Under the pieces are notes generated by a model. The model was given only the letters and a program-made list of their open reading frames with translations, made no database searches and had not been told where the DNA came from. Position numbers and translations under genes: made by a program. Shown in pieces: positions 35,387-43,938 of a stretch of DNA of 58,651 bases (the stretch's first letter is position 1; each line of letters opens with the position of its first letter). Source of the DNA: Mariniflexile fucanivorans (GTDB lineage Bacteria > Bacteroidota > Bacteroidia > Flavobacteriales > Flavobacteriaceae); assembly GCF_004341235.1 (NCBI RefSeq), contig NZ_SLUP01000012.1, positions 1 to 58,651 on the forward strand, written 5' to 3'.

Positions 35387-35758
35387 ATGAAATTAGAAAT
35401 AACCTGTACACGAGCGGAAGCCAACCATAAGCAACTGTTAAACTGTATGTCCACATTAAATAGTATGGACGTTAGTTTGGAAAAAACATCTAAACTTTTA
35501 TCCATTGCAGGCAATGAGGTACGCTTAAAAATCCTGTTCTTATTAAATATGGAAAATGAACTCTGCCCTTGTGATTTAGCTGATATTCTTAAAATGAGTG
35601 TTCCTGCAATTTCACAGCATATACGTAAAATTAAAGATGCTGGCATTATTACAGCAAGACGAGAAGGACAAACACTTTATTATTCTTTAAACGAAGACAA
35701 AACAGATATTTTAAACAGCATCTTTAAGTCTATAAAACCTAAAATAAAAATAGCATAA
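35387..35758 (+). CDS. ArsR/SmtB family metal-responsive repressor
   Basis: 123 aa. The winged helix-turn-helix is at about residues 40-105 (ELCPCDLADILKMSVPAIS, HIRKIKDAGIITARREGQ, TLYYSLNE). CPC at the recognition-helix entrance is the ArsR-type metal thiolate position, and C6 near the N-terminus may add a ligand. Directly upstream of mercury genes and next to a dyad operator, it is the probable Hg(II)-responsive repressor of the operon, replacing MerR. Confidence 0.9.
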   Translation: MKLEITCTRAEANHKQLLNCMSTLNSMDVSLEKTSKLLSIAGNEVRLKILFLLNMENELCPCDLADILKMSVPAISQHIRKIKDAGIITARREGQTLYYSLNEDKTDILNSIFKSIKPKIKIA

Positions 35759-35768
35759 ATTAAAAAAA

Positions 35769-36380
35769 ATGAAAACAGAAAAAACATCAAAAAATGCAGC
35801 ATACACAGGTTTATTTGCTGCTTTAGCAGCATCATCTTGTTGCATACCACCTGTTATAGCATTAATTGCTGGCGTTGGAGGAAGTGCGTCTGCACTATCT
35901 TGGATGGAACCATTTAGACCCTATTTAATTGGTTTAGCTATAGTCGCAATTGGCTATGCCTGGTATAATTATTTAAAACCAAAAAATGCCGATGATTGTG
36001 GTTGTGAAGTGGATGCCAAACCAAAATGGTTTCAAACCAAGGGGTTTTTAGTTGGTATTACATTGTTTGCAACGGTTTCAATTGCTTTTCCTTATTATGC
36101 TCATATTTTTTATCCTGATAATAAGAAAGAAGTGGTTATAGTCAATCAATCCAATATTCAAACATTAAATTTTGATGTTAAAGGGATGACTTGTGCATCT
36201 TGTGAAGAACACGTTAAACACGCAGTTAATGAGTTAGAAGGTATTGTAAATATCAATGCTTCCTATGAAAAGGCAAACGCAGAAGTGGAGTTTGATAATA
36301 CAAAAACGACTAAAGAGGATATAGAAAAAGCAATAAACTCAACAGGATATAAAGTAATTTATAAAGAAAAAGATGAGTAA
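35769..36380 (+). CDS. merTP: mercuric transport protein MerT fused to MerP-like domain
   Basis: 203 aa. The N-terminal membrane part carries the CC pair of MerT (LAASSCCIPPVIALIAG) and WMEPFRPYLIGLAI, with three helices. From residue 137 a heavy-metal-associated domain follows (DVKGMTCASCEEHVKHAV, C-x2-C). The fusion moves Hg(II) across the inner membrane to MerA. It overlaps merA by 8 bp. A truncated relative lies at 20088. Confidence 0.92.
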   Translation: MKTEKTSKNAAYTGLFAALAASSCCIPPVIALIAGVGGSASALSWMEPFRPYLIGLAIVAIGYAWYNYLKPKNADDCGCEVDAKPKWFQTKGFLVGITLFATVSIAFPYYAHIFYPDNKKEVVIVNQSNIQTLNFDVKGMTCASCEEHVKHAVNELEGIVNINASYEKANAEVEFDNTKTTKEDIEKAINSTGYKVIYKEKDE

Positions 36381-38052
36381 TAAAATAATAAATTTAAACA
36401 TCAACGGAATGACTTGTTCTGGGTGTTCATCACATATTGAAAAAGATTTAAATGTTAAAGACGGAATTGTAAGTAGCACTGTAAATCACGAAACAGGAGA
36501 AGGGAAATTTGTATATGACACGAATAAGATAAGCAATCAAGATGTTATTAATGCAGTAAACAATGTGGGTAATTATTCAGTTATTGAAGATATTGAAAAG
36601 GAAGATTGCTGTATTACAAATGCCAAAGATTATGATGGAAAGAATAAATTCGATTTAATTGTTATTGGTGGTGGTTCAGCAGCATTTTCAGCAGCCATAA
36701 AAGCCGAAAGCATTGGCTTAACAACATTAATGGTAAATGATGGATTAGATTTTGGAGGGACCTGTGTCAATGTTGGCTGTGTACCTTCTAAAAATTTGAT
36801 TAGAGCTGCCGAAACAGTGTATCACGCAACACATTCTAATTTTAAAGGAATTAAACCCAAAGGTGTTGAAATTGATTTTACTCAAATTATAAAAGACAAA
36901 AAAGCATTAGTATCCACATTACAACAACATAAATATATGGATGTGGTAAGTGATTTCAAAAACTTAACAATGCTTAAAGGTTGGGCAGAATTTGTAGATA
37001 ATAAAACAATTCTTGTAGATGGAAAAGATACATACACCGCAACTAACATCATTATAGCAACAGGAGCAACAACAAACATTCCAAACATTGAAGGACTAAA
37101 TAAAGTAGGCTACTTAACGAATGTATCTTTATTCGATTTAGAAGAAAAACCAAAAAGCTTAACCATAATGGGAGCTGGCTATATCGGTTTGGAAATTGCA
37201 ATGGCATATAACCGTTTGGGAGTAAAGGTTCGTATCATAGAATTTACAGATAGACCATTACGTAGTCAAACCAACGATATTACAGATGTTTTAGAAACAC
37301 AAATGAAAAGTGAAGGGATTGAAATCCTTCCAAATTTTAGAGCCATTAAATTTGAAAAAGATGGCGACAACACTATTATTCATTGCAAATGTCCTGATGG
37401 CTCTACCACTCAAATAATTGAAGAAGGCCATATTGTCGTAGCTACAGGAACAAAACCAAATACATCTAAATTAGGTCTCGAAAATATTGACTTAAACCTG
37501 ACCGAAAAAGGACATATTTTAGTTAACGAAAAAATGGAAACTAATATTTCCAATATTTATGCAGCAGGTGACGTAACAAACACACCACCTTTTGTTTATA
37601 CAGCAGCAAAAGAAGGAAGTACAGCAGTAAATAACGCCTTTTCATTATCAAAAAATAGTGTAGATTATACATCGTTACCTTGGGTAGTATTTACAGATCC
37701 ACAAATTGCAGGAGCAGGTATGGATGAAGTAGAAGCAGAAAAAGCAGGCATCCCTTTTGAAGTGAGTAAGTTGGATTTAATTCACGTTCCAAGAGCACTG
37801 GCAGCACAAGATACCAGAGGGTTTATAAAGTTAATCCGCAATACGGAAACAGATAAATTAATAGGAGCAAGAGTGATTGCCCCAGAAGGAGGCGAACTCA
37901 TTCAACAATTAAGTATGGCAATTAAATTTGGTATCACTGTAAAAGATTTAGCTGAAAGTTTTTACCCCTATTTAACTTTGGGAGAAGCTGTTAAACTGGC
38001 TGCAATTACATTTGGAAAAGATGTGTCCAAATTAAGTTGTTGTGCAAGTTAA
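36373..38052 (+). CDS. merA: mercury(II) reductase
   Basis: 559 aa. An N-terminal metal-binding domain has C15-S-G-C18 in NGMTCSGCSSH. The flavin disulfide reductase core follows: FAD motif LIVIGGGSAAFSAAIKA, redox pair C131/C136 in GGTCVNVGCVPSK, NADPH motif IMGAGYIGLEIA, and AAGDVTNTP. The C-terminal cysteine pair C556-C557 (KLSCCAS), which hands Hg(II) to the active site, is present. Reduces Hg(II) to volatile Hg(0) with NADPH. It is all there and likely functional. Confidence 0.97.
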   Translation: MSNKIINLNINGMTCSGCSSHIEKDLNVKDGIVSSTVNHETGEGKFVYDTNKISNQDVINAVNNVGNYSVIEDIEKEDCCITNAKDYDGKNKFDLIVIGGGSAAFSAAIKAESIGLTTLMVNDGLDFGGTCVNVGCVPSKNLIRAAETVYHATHSNFKGIKPKGVEIDFTQIIKDKKALVSTLQQHKYMDVVSDFKNLTMLKGWAEFVDNKTILVDGKDTYTATNIIIATGATTNIPNIEGLNKVGYLTNVSLFDLEEKPKSLTIMGAGYIGLEIAMAYNRLGVKVRIIEFTDRPLRSQTNDITDVLETQMKSEGIEILPNFRAIKFEKDGDNTIIHCKCPDGSTTQIIEEGHIVVATGTKPNTSKLGLENIDLNLTEKGHILVNEKMETNISNIYAAGDVTNTPPFVYTAAKEGSTAVNNAFSLSKNSVDYTSLPWVVFTDPQIAGAGMDEVEAEKAGIPFEVSKLDLIHVPRALAAQDTRGFIKLIRNTETDKLIGARVIAPEGGELIQQLSMAIKFGITVKDLAESFYPYLTLGEAVKLAAITFGKDVSKLSCCAS

Positions 38053-38062
38053 AATTGATATT

Positions 38063-38449
38063 ATGAAAAAGGAGTCACATAAACTTCCTTCAGATTTAGT
38101 TTTAGATATTAAAACTAGATTAAAAACATTAAGCGGTCAGATTAACGGAATAGTTAAAATGCTTGATGATGGTAAAGACCCGAAGCAAATAAACATTCAA
38201 TTCAAATCAATCGATAAGGGCATACAAAAAGCCCATTATTTGTTATTGGATGAAGTGTACAGAAAAGCGCTTGCCATAGGAATCGTAAAAGCCTTTGACT
38301 CTTGCCCTGGAAATTGCGGAAATGAAGATAAAATAGCCTATTTGAAAGACGAATTTCCGAATATAGAATTATCAGATTTAACCAATAAACTAAAAGAAAT
38401 TCAAACTATAGAGACCCGACTGAAAGCATACAACGAAAAAAAAGCTTAA
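38063..38449 (+). CDS. CsoR/FrmR family (DUF156) regulator, atypical ligands
   Basis: 128 aa from ATG 38063; an in-frame ATG at 38042 lies inside merA. KTRLKTLSGQINGIVKMLDD and the following helices match the CsoR/RcnR/FrmR family. The canonical C-H-C ligands of copper CsoR are not evident: the helix that should hold C and the HxxxC reads KQINIQFKSIDKGIQKAH and LLLDEVYRKAL. Instead C-P-G-N-C lies further on (residues 94-98), so metal or thiol sensing may use another site. A second regulator inside the mercury operon is unusual. Confidence 0.8.
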   Translation: MKKESHKLPSDLVLDIKTRLKTLSGQINGIVKMLDDGKDPKQINIQFKSIDKGIQKAHYLLLDEVYRKALAIGIVKAFDSCPGNCGNEDKIAYLKDEFPNIELSDLTNKLKEIQTIETRLKAYNEKKA

Positions 38450-38516
38450 AAAGTTTGGTTGCCCCCTCACTTCCGTTCTCATCTTTGTTCTATTATAAAT
38501 TTAAACTTAAAATAAG

Positions 38517-38786
38517 ATGAAACGTCAAATCGAGATTTTTACAGCAGGTTGCCCAGTATGCGATCCTTTGGTTCAATTAGTAAAAGAGACAGCAGGAAAG
38601 GACTGTGAAATCACACTTCATAATCTGTCCGAGCAATGTGAAAGTAAAATCTGTGTTTCAAAAATGAAGGAATATGGGGTTAAAAGAGTTCCTGCCATTG
38701 CCGTTAACGGAAAACTATTGAATTGCTGTACAAACATCGAATTCACAAAAGATGATTTGGTAAATGCAGGAATAGGTAGCTGTTAA
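38517..38786 (+). CDS. Cys-rich thioredoxin-like protein
   Basis: 89 aa, no signal. TAGCPVCDPLVQLV holds a C-P-V-C redox pair. Further cysteines follow (GKDC, SEQCESKIC, LNCC), nine in total, and GVKRVPAIAVNGK is the cis-proline segment. It fits small mercury/arsenic-associated thioredoxin-like proteins that may keep thiols reduced or carry Hg(II). It lies 3 bp before a second MerTP gene. Confidence 0.82.
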   Translation: MKRQIEIFTAGCPVCDPLVQLVKETAGKDCEITLHNLSEQCESKICVSKMKEYGVKRVPAIAVNGKLLNCCTNIEFTKDDLVNAGIGSC

Positions 38787-38789
38787 GTT

Positions 38790-39404
38790 ATGCCAATAAT
38801 AAAATTGAACAAAAAAACATCTATGGGAACTGCTGTATGTTCAGCAGTTTCCTTAAAACTGTGCTGCTGGGGTCCGTTATTTTTAACAGGTGTCGCAGGA
38901 GTAAGCGGGAGTTCTGTTTATTTCTCTTGGCTTATGGTTTTAAAACCATATTTATTGGCCATAGCTATTTTGTCATTGGGATTTGCTTTTTATCAAGTTT
39001 ATAAAAAAAAGAAGGTGAATGCCTGTGGTCACTGTGAAATCAAAAAACCATCTTTTTTCAAATCGAAGTTTTATGTTTGGTTAGTTGCCACTTTTGTGGT
39101 CGTAATGACCTTGGTCTCTTACTATTCTCAAATATTTCATCCAACAGCCACAAAAGGGATTGTTGCAACAAACAATACACATATTCAATCTGTAAAGTTG
39201 AATGTTGAAGGGATGGTATGCTCTGGTTGTGAAGATAATATCAATCATTCCGTGAACAAATTGGACGGAATTTTAGGAATTAAGACTTCTCACATCAAAG
39301 GAACTTCTGAAATAAAATTTGATACGACTAAAACGACTGTCAGTGAAATAGAAAAAGTGATAAAATCAAAAGGATACATAATTAAAAATAATACAAATGA
39401 ATAG
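38790..39404 (+). CDS. merTP: second MerT-MerP fusion
   Basis: 204 aa. The CC pair is in SLKLCCWGPLFLTG, followed by LVASYY-type helices (LVATFVVVMTLVSYYSQIFH), and a heavy-metal-associated domain with GMVCSGCEDNINHSVN from about residue 140. A cytoplasmic loop CGHCEIKK adds a possible Hg site. It is clearly related to, but diverged from, the protein at 35769. Two MerTP paralogues in one operon suggest separate import routes or duplication. Confidence 0.88.
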   Translation: MPIIKLNKKTSMGTAVCSAVSLKLCCWGPLFLTGVAGVSGSSVYFSWLMVLKPYLLAIAILSLGFAFYQVYKKKKVNACGHCEIKKPSFFKSKFYVWLVATFVVVMTLVSYYSQIFHPTATKGIVATNNTHIQSVKLNVEGMVCSGCEDNINHSVNKLDGILGIKTSHIKGTSEIKFDTTKTTVSEIEKVIKSKGYIIKNNTNE

Positions 39405-40170
39405 ATTGATTATATTAACAATAAGTGTTTTTTCTGCCTTAAATGTCTTTGCCCAAGGACCACCAATTTTTACAGAAACACCAATTTTACTGGGTTTAGA
39501 TGGCGGAGGAATGAGAACTTTTGCCAGGTTTATAGTAAAAGAAAATGCTACAGTTTACGTTCAACCTCTAGCGATACCTTATAATTTAGGAAGCAAAACT
39601 CAAATAGGAATTGTAGGAAGATTTGTAAATATTAATCCAAACAATTTTGAGTCTGTTTCTGGCTTTGGCGACCTTACTTTGTTCCTCAAACAACAGCTTT
39701 ATCAAAAAGATGGAAAAGGCAAGACATTTAGAATTATCGCAAAATTAGACCAAGTATTTCCCACAGGAAAAACAAATAGTATGCCATCCATTGGAAGTGA
39801 TTCTTGGCAATCACAATTAAGTTTAGTAACTGGTTATGTAACCTTAAAATATGGCATTTACGGTCAGGTTGGTTATAATATAACGTCAAATGGATTGCCA
39901 GATAATTTGATTTACAATGCTGCTTTTGTGTATCCGCTTTTGCCGCAAAAATATCCACCAAATCAATTGAACTTGAATATTGGAATAAATGGAAATTTTT
40001 TTACTGATGTAAATAGTAATACTATTTTGGCTTCGGGTGGAATACAATGGATTACCAGTAAAACAGCTTTGTTTGAAGCTGGTTTACAAATCCCAATAGT
40101 TGAAGAAGTACCAGAAGCTCAAAAAACAAACTATGTACTAACTTTTGGTACACGAATATTAATTTTTTAA
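39397..40170 (+). CDS. exported beta-barrel transporter-like protein
   Basis: 257 aa. A signal peptide (LTISVFSALNVFAQ) is followed by repeated amphipathic strands (ATVYVQPLAIPYNLGSK, LSLVTGYVTLKYGIYGQVGY, LFEAGLQIPIV) and a final strand YVLTFGTRILIF. This is typical of outer-membrane channels. Overlap by 8 bp with merTP suggests it serves the mercury operon, for example by letting Hg(II) or a complex pass the outer membrane. Confidence 0.7.
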   Translation: MNRLIILTISVFSALNVFAQGPPIFTETPILLGLDGGGMRTFARFIVKENATVYVQPLAIPYNLGSKTQIGIVGRFVNINPNNFESVSGFGDLTLFLKQQLYQKDGKGKTFRIIAKLDQVFPTGKTNSMPSIGSDSWQSQLSLVTGYVTLKYGIYGQVGYNITSNGLPDNLIYNAAFVYPLLPQKYPPNQLNLNIGINGNFFTDVNSNTILASGGIQWITSKTALFEAGLQIPIVEEVPEAQKTNYVLTFGTRILIF

Positions 40171-40180
40171 AACCTTTATT

Positions 40181-40537
40181 ATGAGAATTTTATTAAAAAC
40201 AGGAATAATTACGCTACTTACATTTGCAACTTTTATATTATCTACTACAAATGTAAATGCACAAACTAAAAGCGAAACAGACAAGACCTATATTAAAATC
40301 GAAGTTGATGGACTTTCCTGTCCTTTTTGTGCCTATGGTTTAGAAAAGAAACTTAAACAAGCAGGATCCAAAGATGTGCTCATAAATTTAGAAGAAGGAG
40401 AAGCAACGATGAGTGTTCCAAAAGATCAGCAACCAACAGAAGAAGAATTACGAAAAATCGTTAAAGTCGCTGGATTTACCCCGAAAGAAATAACCTTTTC
40501 TAAAACACCATTTAAAATAAAACAAGATGAAAAATAA
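40181..40537 (+). CDS. exported heavy-metal-associated (HMA) domain protein
   Basis: 118 aa. A signal peptide (LKTGIITLLTFATFILSTTNVNAQ) is followed by an HMA domain with C-P-F-C in EVDGLSCPFCAYGLEKKLK, a MerP-like ferredoxin-fold metal site. It would bind Hg(II) in the periplasm. It overlaps the next gene by 11 bp. Confidence 0.85.
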   Translation: MRILLKTGIITLLTFATFILSTTNVNAQTKSETDKTYIKIEVDGLSCPFCAYGLEKKLKQAGSKDVLINLEEGEATMSVPKDQQPTEEELRKIVKVAGFTPKEITFSKTPFKIKQDEK

Positions 40538-41366
40538 GGTTGTATTCGTACTAATAGCAGCTTTTTTAGGAACGTTGTTTCTTTTCTCTTGTAGAGGAGA
40601 GCAAGAGAAAAAAACAGAAATTAATTCGCAGTGGAAATTTGTAAAAAATATTGATTTAAATAACGTTAATCCTATAGGAATTGTAGCACAGGAAAATTTC
40701 TTGTGGCTTTCAGATGTGACCAATAACCGTATTGTGAAAATTGACCTTGACGGAAAAATTATTGAATCGTTTGATGGTTTTAAACGTCCAATGCATATGG
40801 CGATTCAAAAAGATAAAATCTATATTCCCGAATACACATCAGACAGCTTAAAAATTCTTGAAGATGGAAAGGTTTCAACCTATAAATTAAAAGAAAAACC
40901 AGATGCTATTGCTGGTGTTAGCATTGATGGAAATACTGTTGCTGTTGCTGACTTTTATAATAATCGAATCATTTTACAACAAGACAATAAAGTAACAATT
41001 ATTGGCAAAGAAGGACACAATGATGGCGAACTATATTACCCAACAGATGTTGCTATAAAAAATGATTTAATTTACGTCGCTGATGCCTATAACAATCGTG
41101 TGCAAGTATTTGATTTTAGTGGAAAATATGTTAGAATGATTGGTTGGAATGAAGGAGTAAAGGTAGCCGCAGGACTAAAAGTCACTGACAGCCAAGTTAT
41201 TGTAGCCGACTTTGATGGAAATAGAATTTTAGTGTATAACCTTTATGGTAAATTATTACAAACCCTTAACGGTAAGTTTAACCAACCAACAGATATTGAA
41301 ATTGTAAGCAATAAAATGTATGTGGTAAATTATAAAGGAAAGTCATTAGCTGTTTATCAAAAATAA
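40527..41366 (+). CDS. NHL-repeat lipoprotein
   Basis: 279 aa. The signal ends LFLFSCRGEQEKK (lipobox LFSC). The mature part has NHL propeller repeats: NPIGIVAQENFLWLSDVTNN, DAIAGVSIDGNTVAVADFYNN, YPTDVAIKNDLIYVADAYNN, QPTDIEIVSNKMYVVN. It probably sits on the outer or inner membrane facing the periplasm as a binding scaffold. It closes the mer operon and is followed by a hairpin at 41431. Confidence 0.82.
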   Translation: MKNKVVFVLIAAFLGTLFLFSCRGEQEKKTEINSQWKFVKNIDLNNVNPIGIVAQENFLWLSDVTNNRIVKIDLDGKIIESFDGFKRPMHMAIQKDKIYIPEYTSDSLKILEDGKVSTYKLKEKPDAIAGVSIDGNTVAVADFYNNRIILQQDNKVTIIGKEGHNDGELYYPTDVAIKNDLIYVADAYNNRVQVFDFSGKYVRMIGWNEGVKVAAGLKVTDSQVIVADFDGNRILVYNLYGKLLQTLNGKFNQPTDIEIVSNKMYVVNYKGKSLAVYQK

Positions 41367-41430
41367 TGTTTTTTCTATTTATTGGAGGGTATGCCAATCA
41401 TTTTTAAATACAATCGGCAGCACTATTTTT

Positions 41431-41472
41431 AATAATCCCTGAGCAGGTAATGCCTCTTAAGGGTTATTTTTT
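41431..41472 (+). terminator. probable terminator of the mer operon
   Basis: AATAATCCC (41431-41439) pairs, with one bulge, with GGGTTATT (41461-41468), and T6 follows. It lies 65 bp after the NHL gene stop. Confidence 0.55.
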
Positions 41473-41862
41473 AAAACGCCCTCATAAAATTTTGGTAAAA
41501 AATAGGAGAAAAGAGCGTCCTTATTTTAGACTATACAAATGCAATTATCTAGTAGGTGATTGTAATATGATACAACATTTTATCAAAATCTTGCTTCAAA
41601 TCATATTTAGCTAAAAATTTACTTTGTACATTTTATTAACACCAAATAGGTTAAAATATAGCGAATGAGCCGTTAATTGTTTCATCAAATAAACTTCTGA
41701 AAACCTGTTCTTTTTTAGCCAATTATTCTTGAATCTAACATGAGAGATAACGATCATTGGTATTCTTAACTCAAATGTTAAAAAAATATTTGACTGTCAG
41801 GATTTCTGAATGTAACGTCTGTTTAGAAAATTACGTAATCAGGCAATCTAATAGAAATCTAA
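41473..41862. other. 390 bp without a clear gene
   Basis: AT-rich, with no ORF that has a family match and no strong hairpin. A short frame at 41757 overlaps the start of the next gene and looks like chance. This gap separates the mer operon from the outer-membrane gene at 41863. Confidence 0.4.
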
Positions 41863-42816
41863 ATGAAAGCACTCCTTTTTCTCTTTTTTATATTTACCCT
41901 GAATGCGTTTTCTCAAACCTGTTGCTCAGGAGGTGTACCATTATCAAACAACCTAGGATTGCCAAATGAAGGAAAAGGTGTATTTGTAATGGGTTTAAAT
42001 TATGACTATAACAACCTAAATACATTAAATGCAGGATCGGAGAAATTAAACGATAACTCCCGGAAACGGATAACAAATTCTATATTGCTAAATTTTGGAT
42101 ATTCTTTCACAGATAGGGTGTCCGTTGAGATGCTTTTTTCCTGGGTAAATCAAACTAGAACTATTACTCAATTCGGGAATGAAAATTTTACAGGGACATC
42201 AGGGATTGGCGATGCTGTTTTTTTGGTTAAATACACTGTCCCCGATGTATTGGGTAAAAGAACCATTTTGAATATTGGAGTAGGAACTAAAGTCCCTTTA
42301 GGAAAATCCGATATACGTAGTGATCAAGGCATTCAACTTACTGCAGATTTGCAGCCAGGCAGTGGTGCTTGGGATGGGTTGGGGTGGTTATCTGTATCCA
42401 AAGGATTGGATTTCAGACCTTCGGCAACGGTATCTGCTACTGCCACATATAGATATACTGGTGTAAATAGCTCTTATTTAAACAATGCGGCAACATATGA
42501 ATTTGGAAATGAAATACAAACAAATTTAGGGTACACAGATCAGTTCTTTATGTTTAATACGCTATTCAATTCAGGATTGATTTTTAAGTACCGTAAAGCA
42601 TTTGAAGATAAAATAGATAATACAGGCATTCCAAATACAGGAGGGGAATGGGTTTTTATTCGTCCAGAACTAAGCGTGCAAATAGCTCCTCAAATGAACA
42701 TGGTTTCAAGAGTTGAGTTGCCATTATACAGTAACGTAGTAGGTACTCAGCTCACACCAACCGTTAGATTTACTATTGGAATTATGGTTAAGTTGAAACC
42801 AAAACAAACATTTTAA
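41863..42816 (+). CDS. exported beta-barrel transporter-like protein
   Basis: 317 aa. A signal peptide (ALLFLFFIFTLNAFSQ) is followed by TCCSGGVPLSNNLGLPNEGK, a cysteine-pair start of the mature protein, and barrel strands (LNFGYSFTDRVSVEMLFSW, TILNIGVGTKVPLGKSD, MNMVSRVELPLY, VRFTIGIMVKLKP). The CC near the mature N-terminus may bind metal. It is followed by a DUF3179 lipoprotein gene 10 bp on, suggesting a shared transcript. Confidence 0.75.
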   Translation: MKALLFLFFIFTLNAFSQTCCSGGVPLSNNLGLPNEGKGVFVMGLNYDYNNLNTLNAGSEKLNDNSRKRITNSILLNFGYSFTDRVSVEMLFSWVNQTRTITQFGNENFTGTSGIGDAVFLVKYTVPDVLGKRTILNIGVGTKVPLGKSDIRSDQGIQLTADLQPGSGAWDGLGWLSVSKGLDFRPSATVSATATYRYTGVNSSYLNNAATYEFGNEIQTNLGYTDQFFMFNTLFNSGLIFKYRKAFEDKIDNTGIPNTGGEWVFIRPELSVQIAPQMNMVSRVELPLYSNVVGTQLTPTVRFTIGIMVKLKPKQTF

Positions 42817-42826
42817 ATATAACACC

Positions 42827-43903
42827 ATGAAAAGGAAAATTATGACACTCGTTTGTGCCGGATTACTAATCTCATGTAGTCCTTCAAGCACCCAAGAATC
42901 TAGTCAACCCTAAGGAAACAATACGAATACAGGAACTGGTTCATAATCAGCAACATGGAGTATTCCTAAATCTGAAGTTTTAGACGGAGGTCCAGGAAAG
43001 GACGGCATACCAGCTTTAGTAAACCCAAAGTTTAACACTGCACAAAATACAGATTATTTGTTGGATGCCGATTTAGTTATCGGGTTTAAGCAAGGTGATG
43101 ACGTTAGGGCGTATCCTCATGTTATTTTGGATTGGCATGAGATTGTTAACGATAATATAGGAACTGTTTCGGTTGCTGTTACTTATTGCCCACTTACAGG
43201 TACTGGTATTGGATGGAATAGAGTTATAAAAGGGAAGGAAACCACCTTTGGTGTATCAGGATTATTGTATAATACCAATTTAATTCCTTACGATAGAGAA
43301 ACAAATAGCAATTGGTCTCAAATTTTAAGTGAATGTGTTAATGGGCCATTGTTGAGCCAAAAGGCCAATTTGATAAAATTGTTTGAAACCAACTGGAAAA
43401 CTTGGAAGACGATATATCCAAATTCTAAGGTGTTGAGTACCAATACTGGTTTTTCAAGAACCTATGGCAGATCACCTTACGGGGACTATAATACAAATAA
43501 TGATTTCTTTTTGTTTCCGGTTCCAAAAGACATAAGGTTGCCGTCAAAAGAGAGAGTACTTGCCATTGTAGATGGTAGTGATGCAAAGGTGTACAGATTT
43601 GAAAATTTCACATCGAACAATATAATTAAAGATTCATTTAAAGGTAAAAATTATATACTAGTAGGAAACCAAAATTTCATTCTTCCTTTTGAATTAGAGA
43701 GTAATACAGTTGAATTACAATTTGAATATGTTTATTCAGGAACTGAAGTGGTATTAAAAGACAATGAAGGTACAGAATGGAATATATTTGGAGAAGCTAT
43801 ATCTGGGCCAAGAACAGGTCAATTTTTGAAATCTGCTCCTGCATTTATGGCATTTTGGTTTTCAATACCTGCATTTTATATTACCGATATTTACAGTAAT
43901 TAA
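42827..43903 (+). pseudogene. DUF3179 lipoprotein gene with two in-frame stops in the linker
   Basis: The frame opens with a lipoprotein signal (KIMTLVCAGLLISCSPSS, lipobox LISC), then meets TAA at 42911 and again at 42944, both in a short Q/S/G/T/N-rich linker. In the same frame it then runs open: WSIPKSEVLDGGPGKDGIP, LDADLVIGFKQGDDVRAYPH and VAVTYCPLTGTGIGWN of the DUF3179 domain, to TAA at 43901. Nothing is lost from the domain itself. The gene may be inactivated, may be read through, or may restart downstream (an alternative TTG/ATG at about 43058) without the lipid anchor. Confidence 0.75.
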
Positions 43904-43928
43904 AAAATTAATAAACAACGCAATTTAT

Positions 43929-43938
43929 AAAATGTATT
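43929..43938. repeat. target-site duplication, left copy
   Basis: AAAATGTATT directly before the IS left end; the same 10 bases follow the right end at 44887-44896. Confidence 0.8.

Noticed and set aside
41757-41969. 70-codon frame before the outer-membrane gene
   Set aside because: It overlaps the start of the real gene at 41863, which has a signal peptide; no family match.
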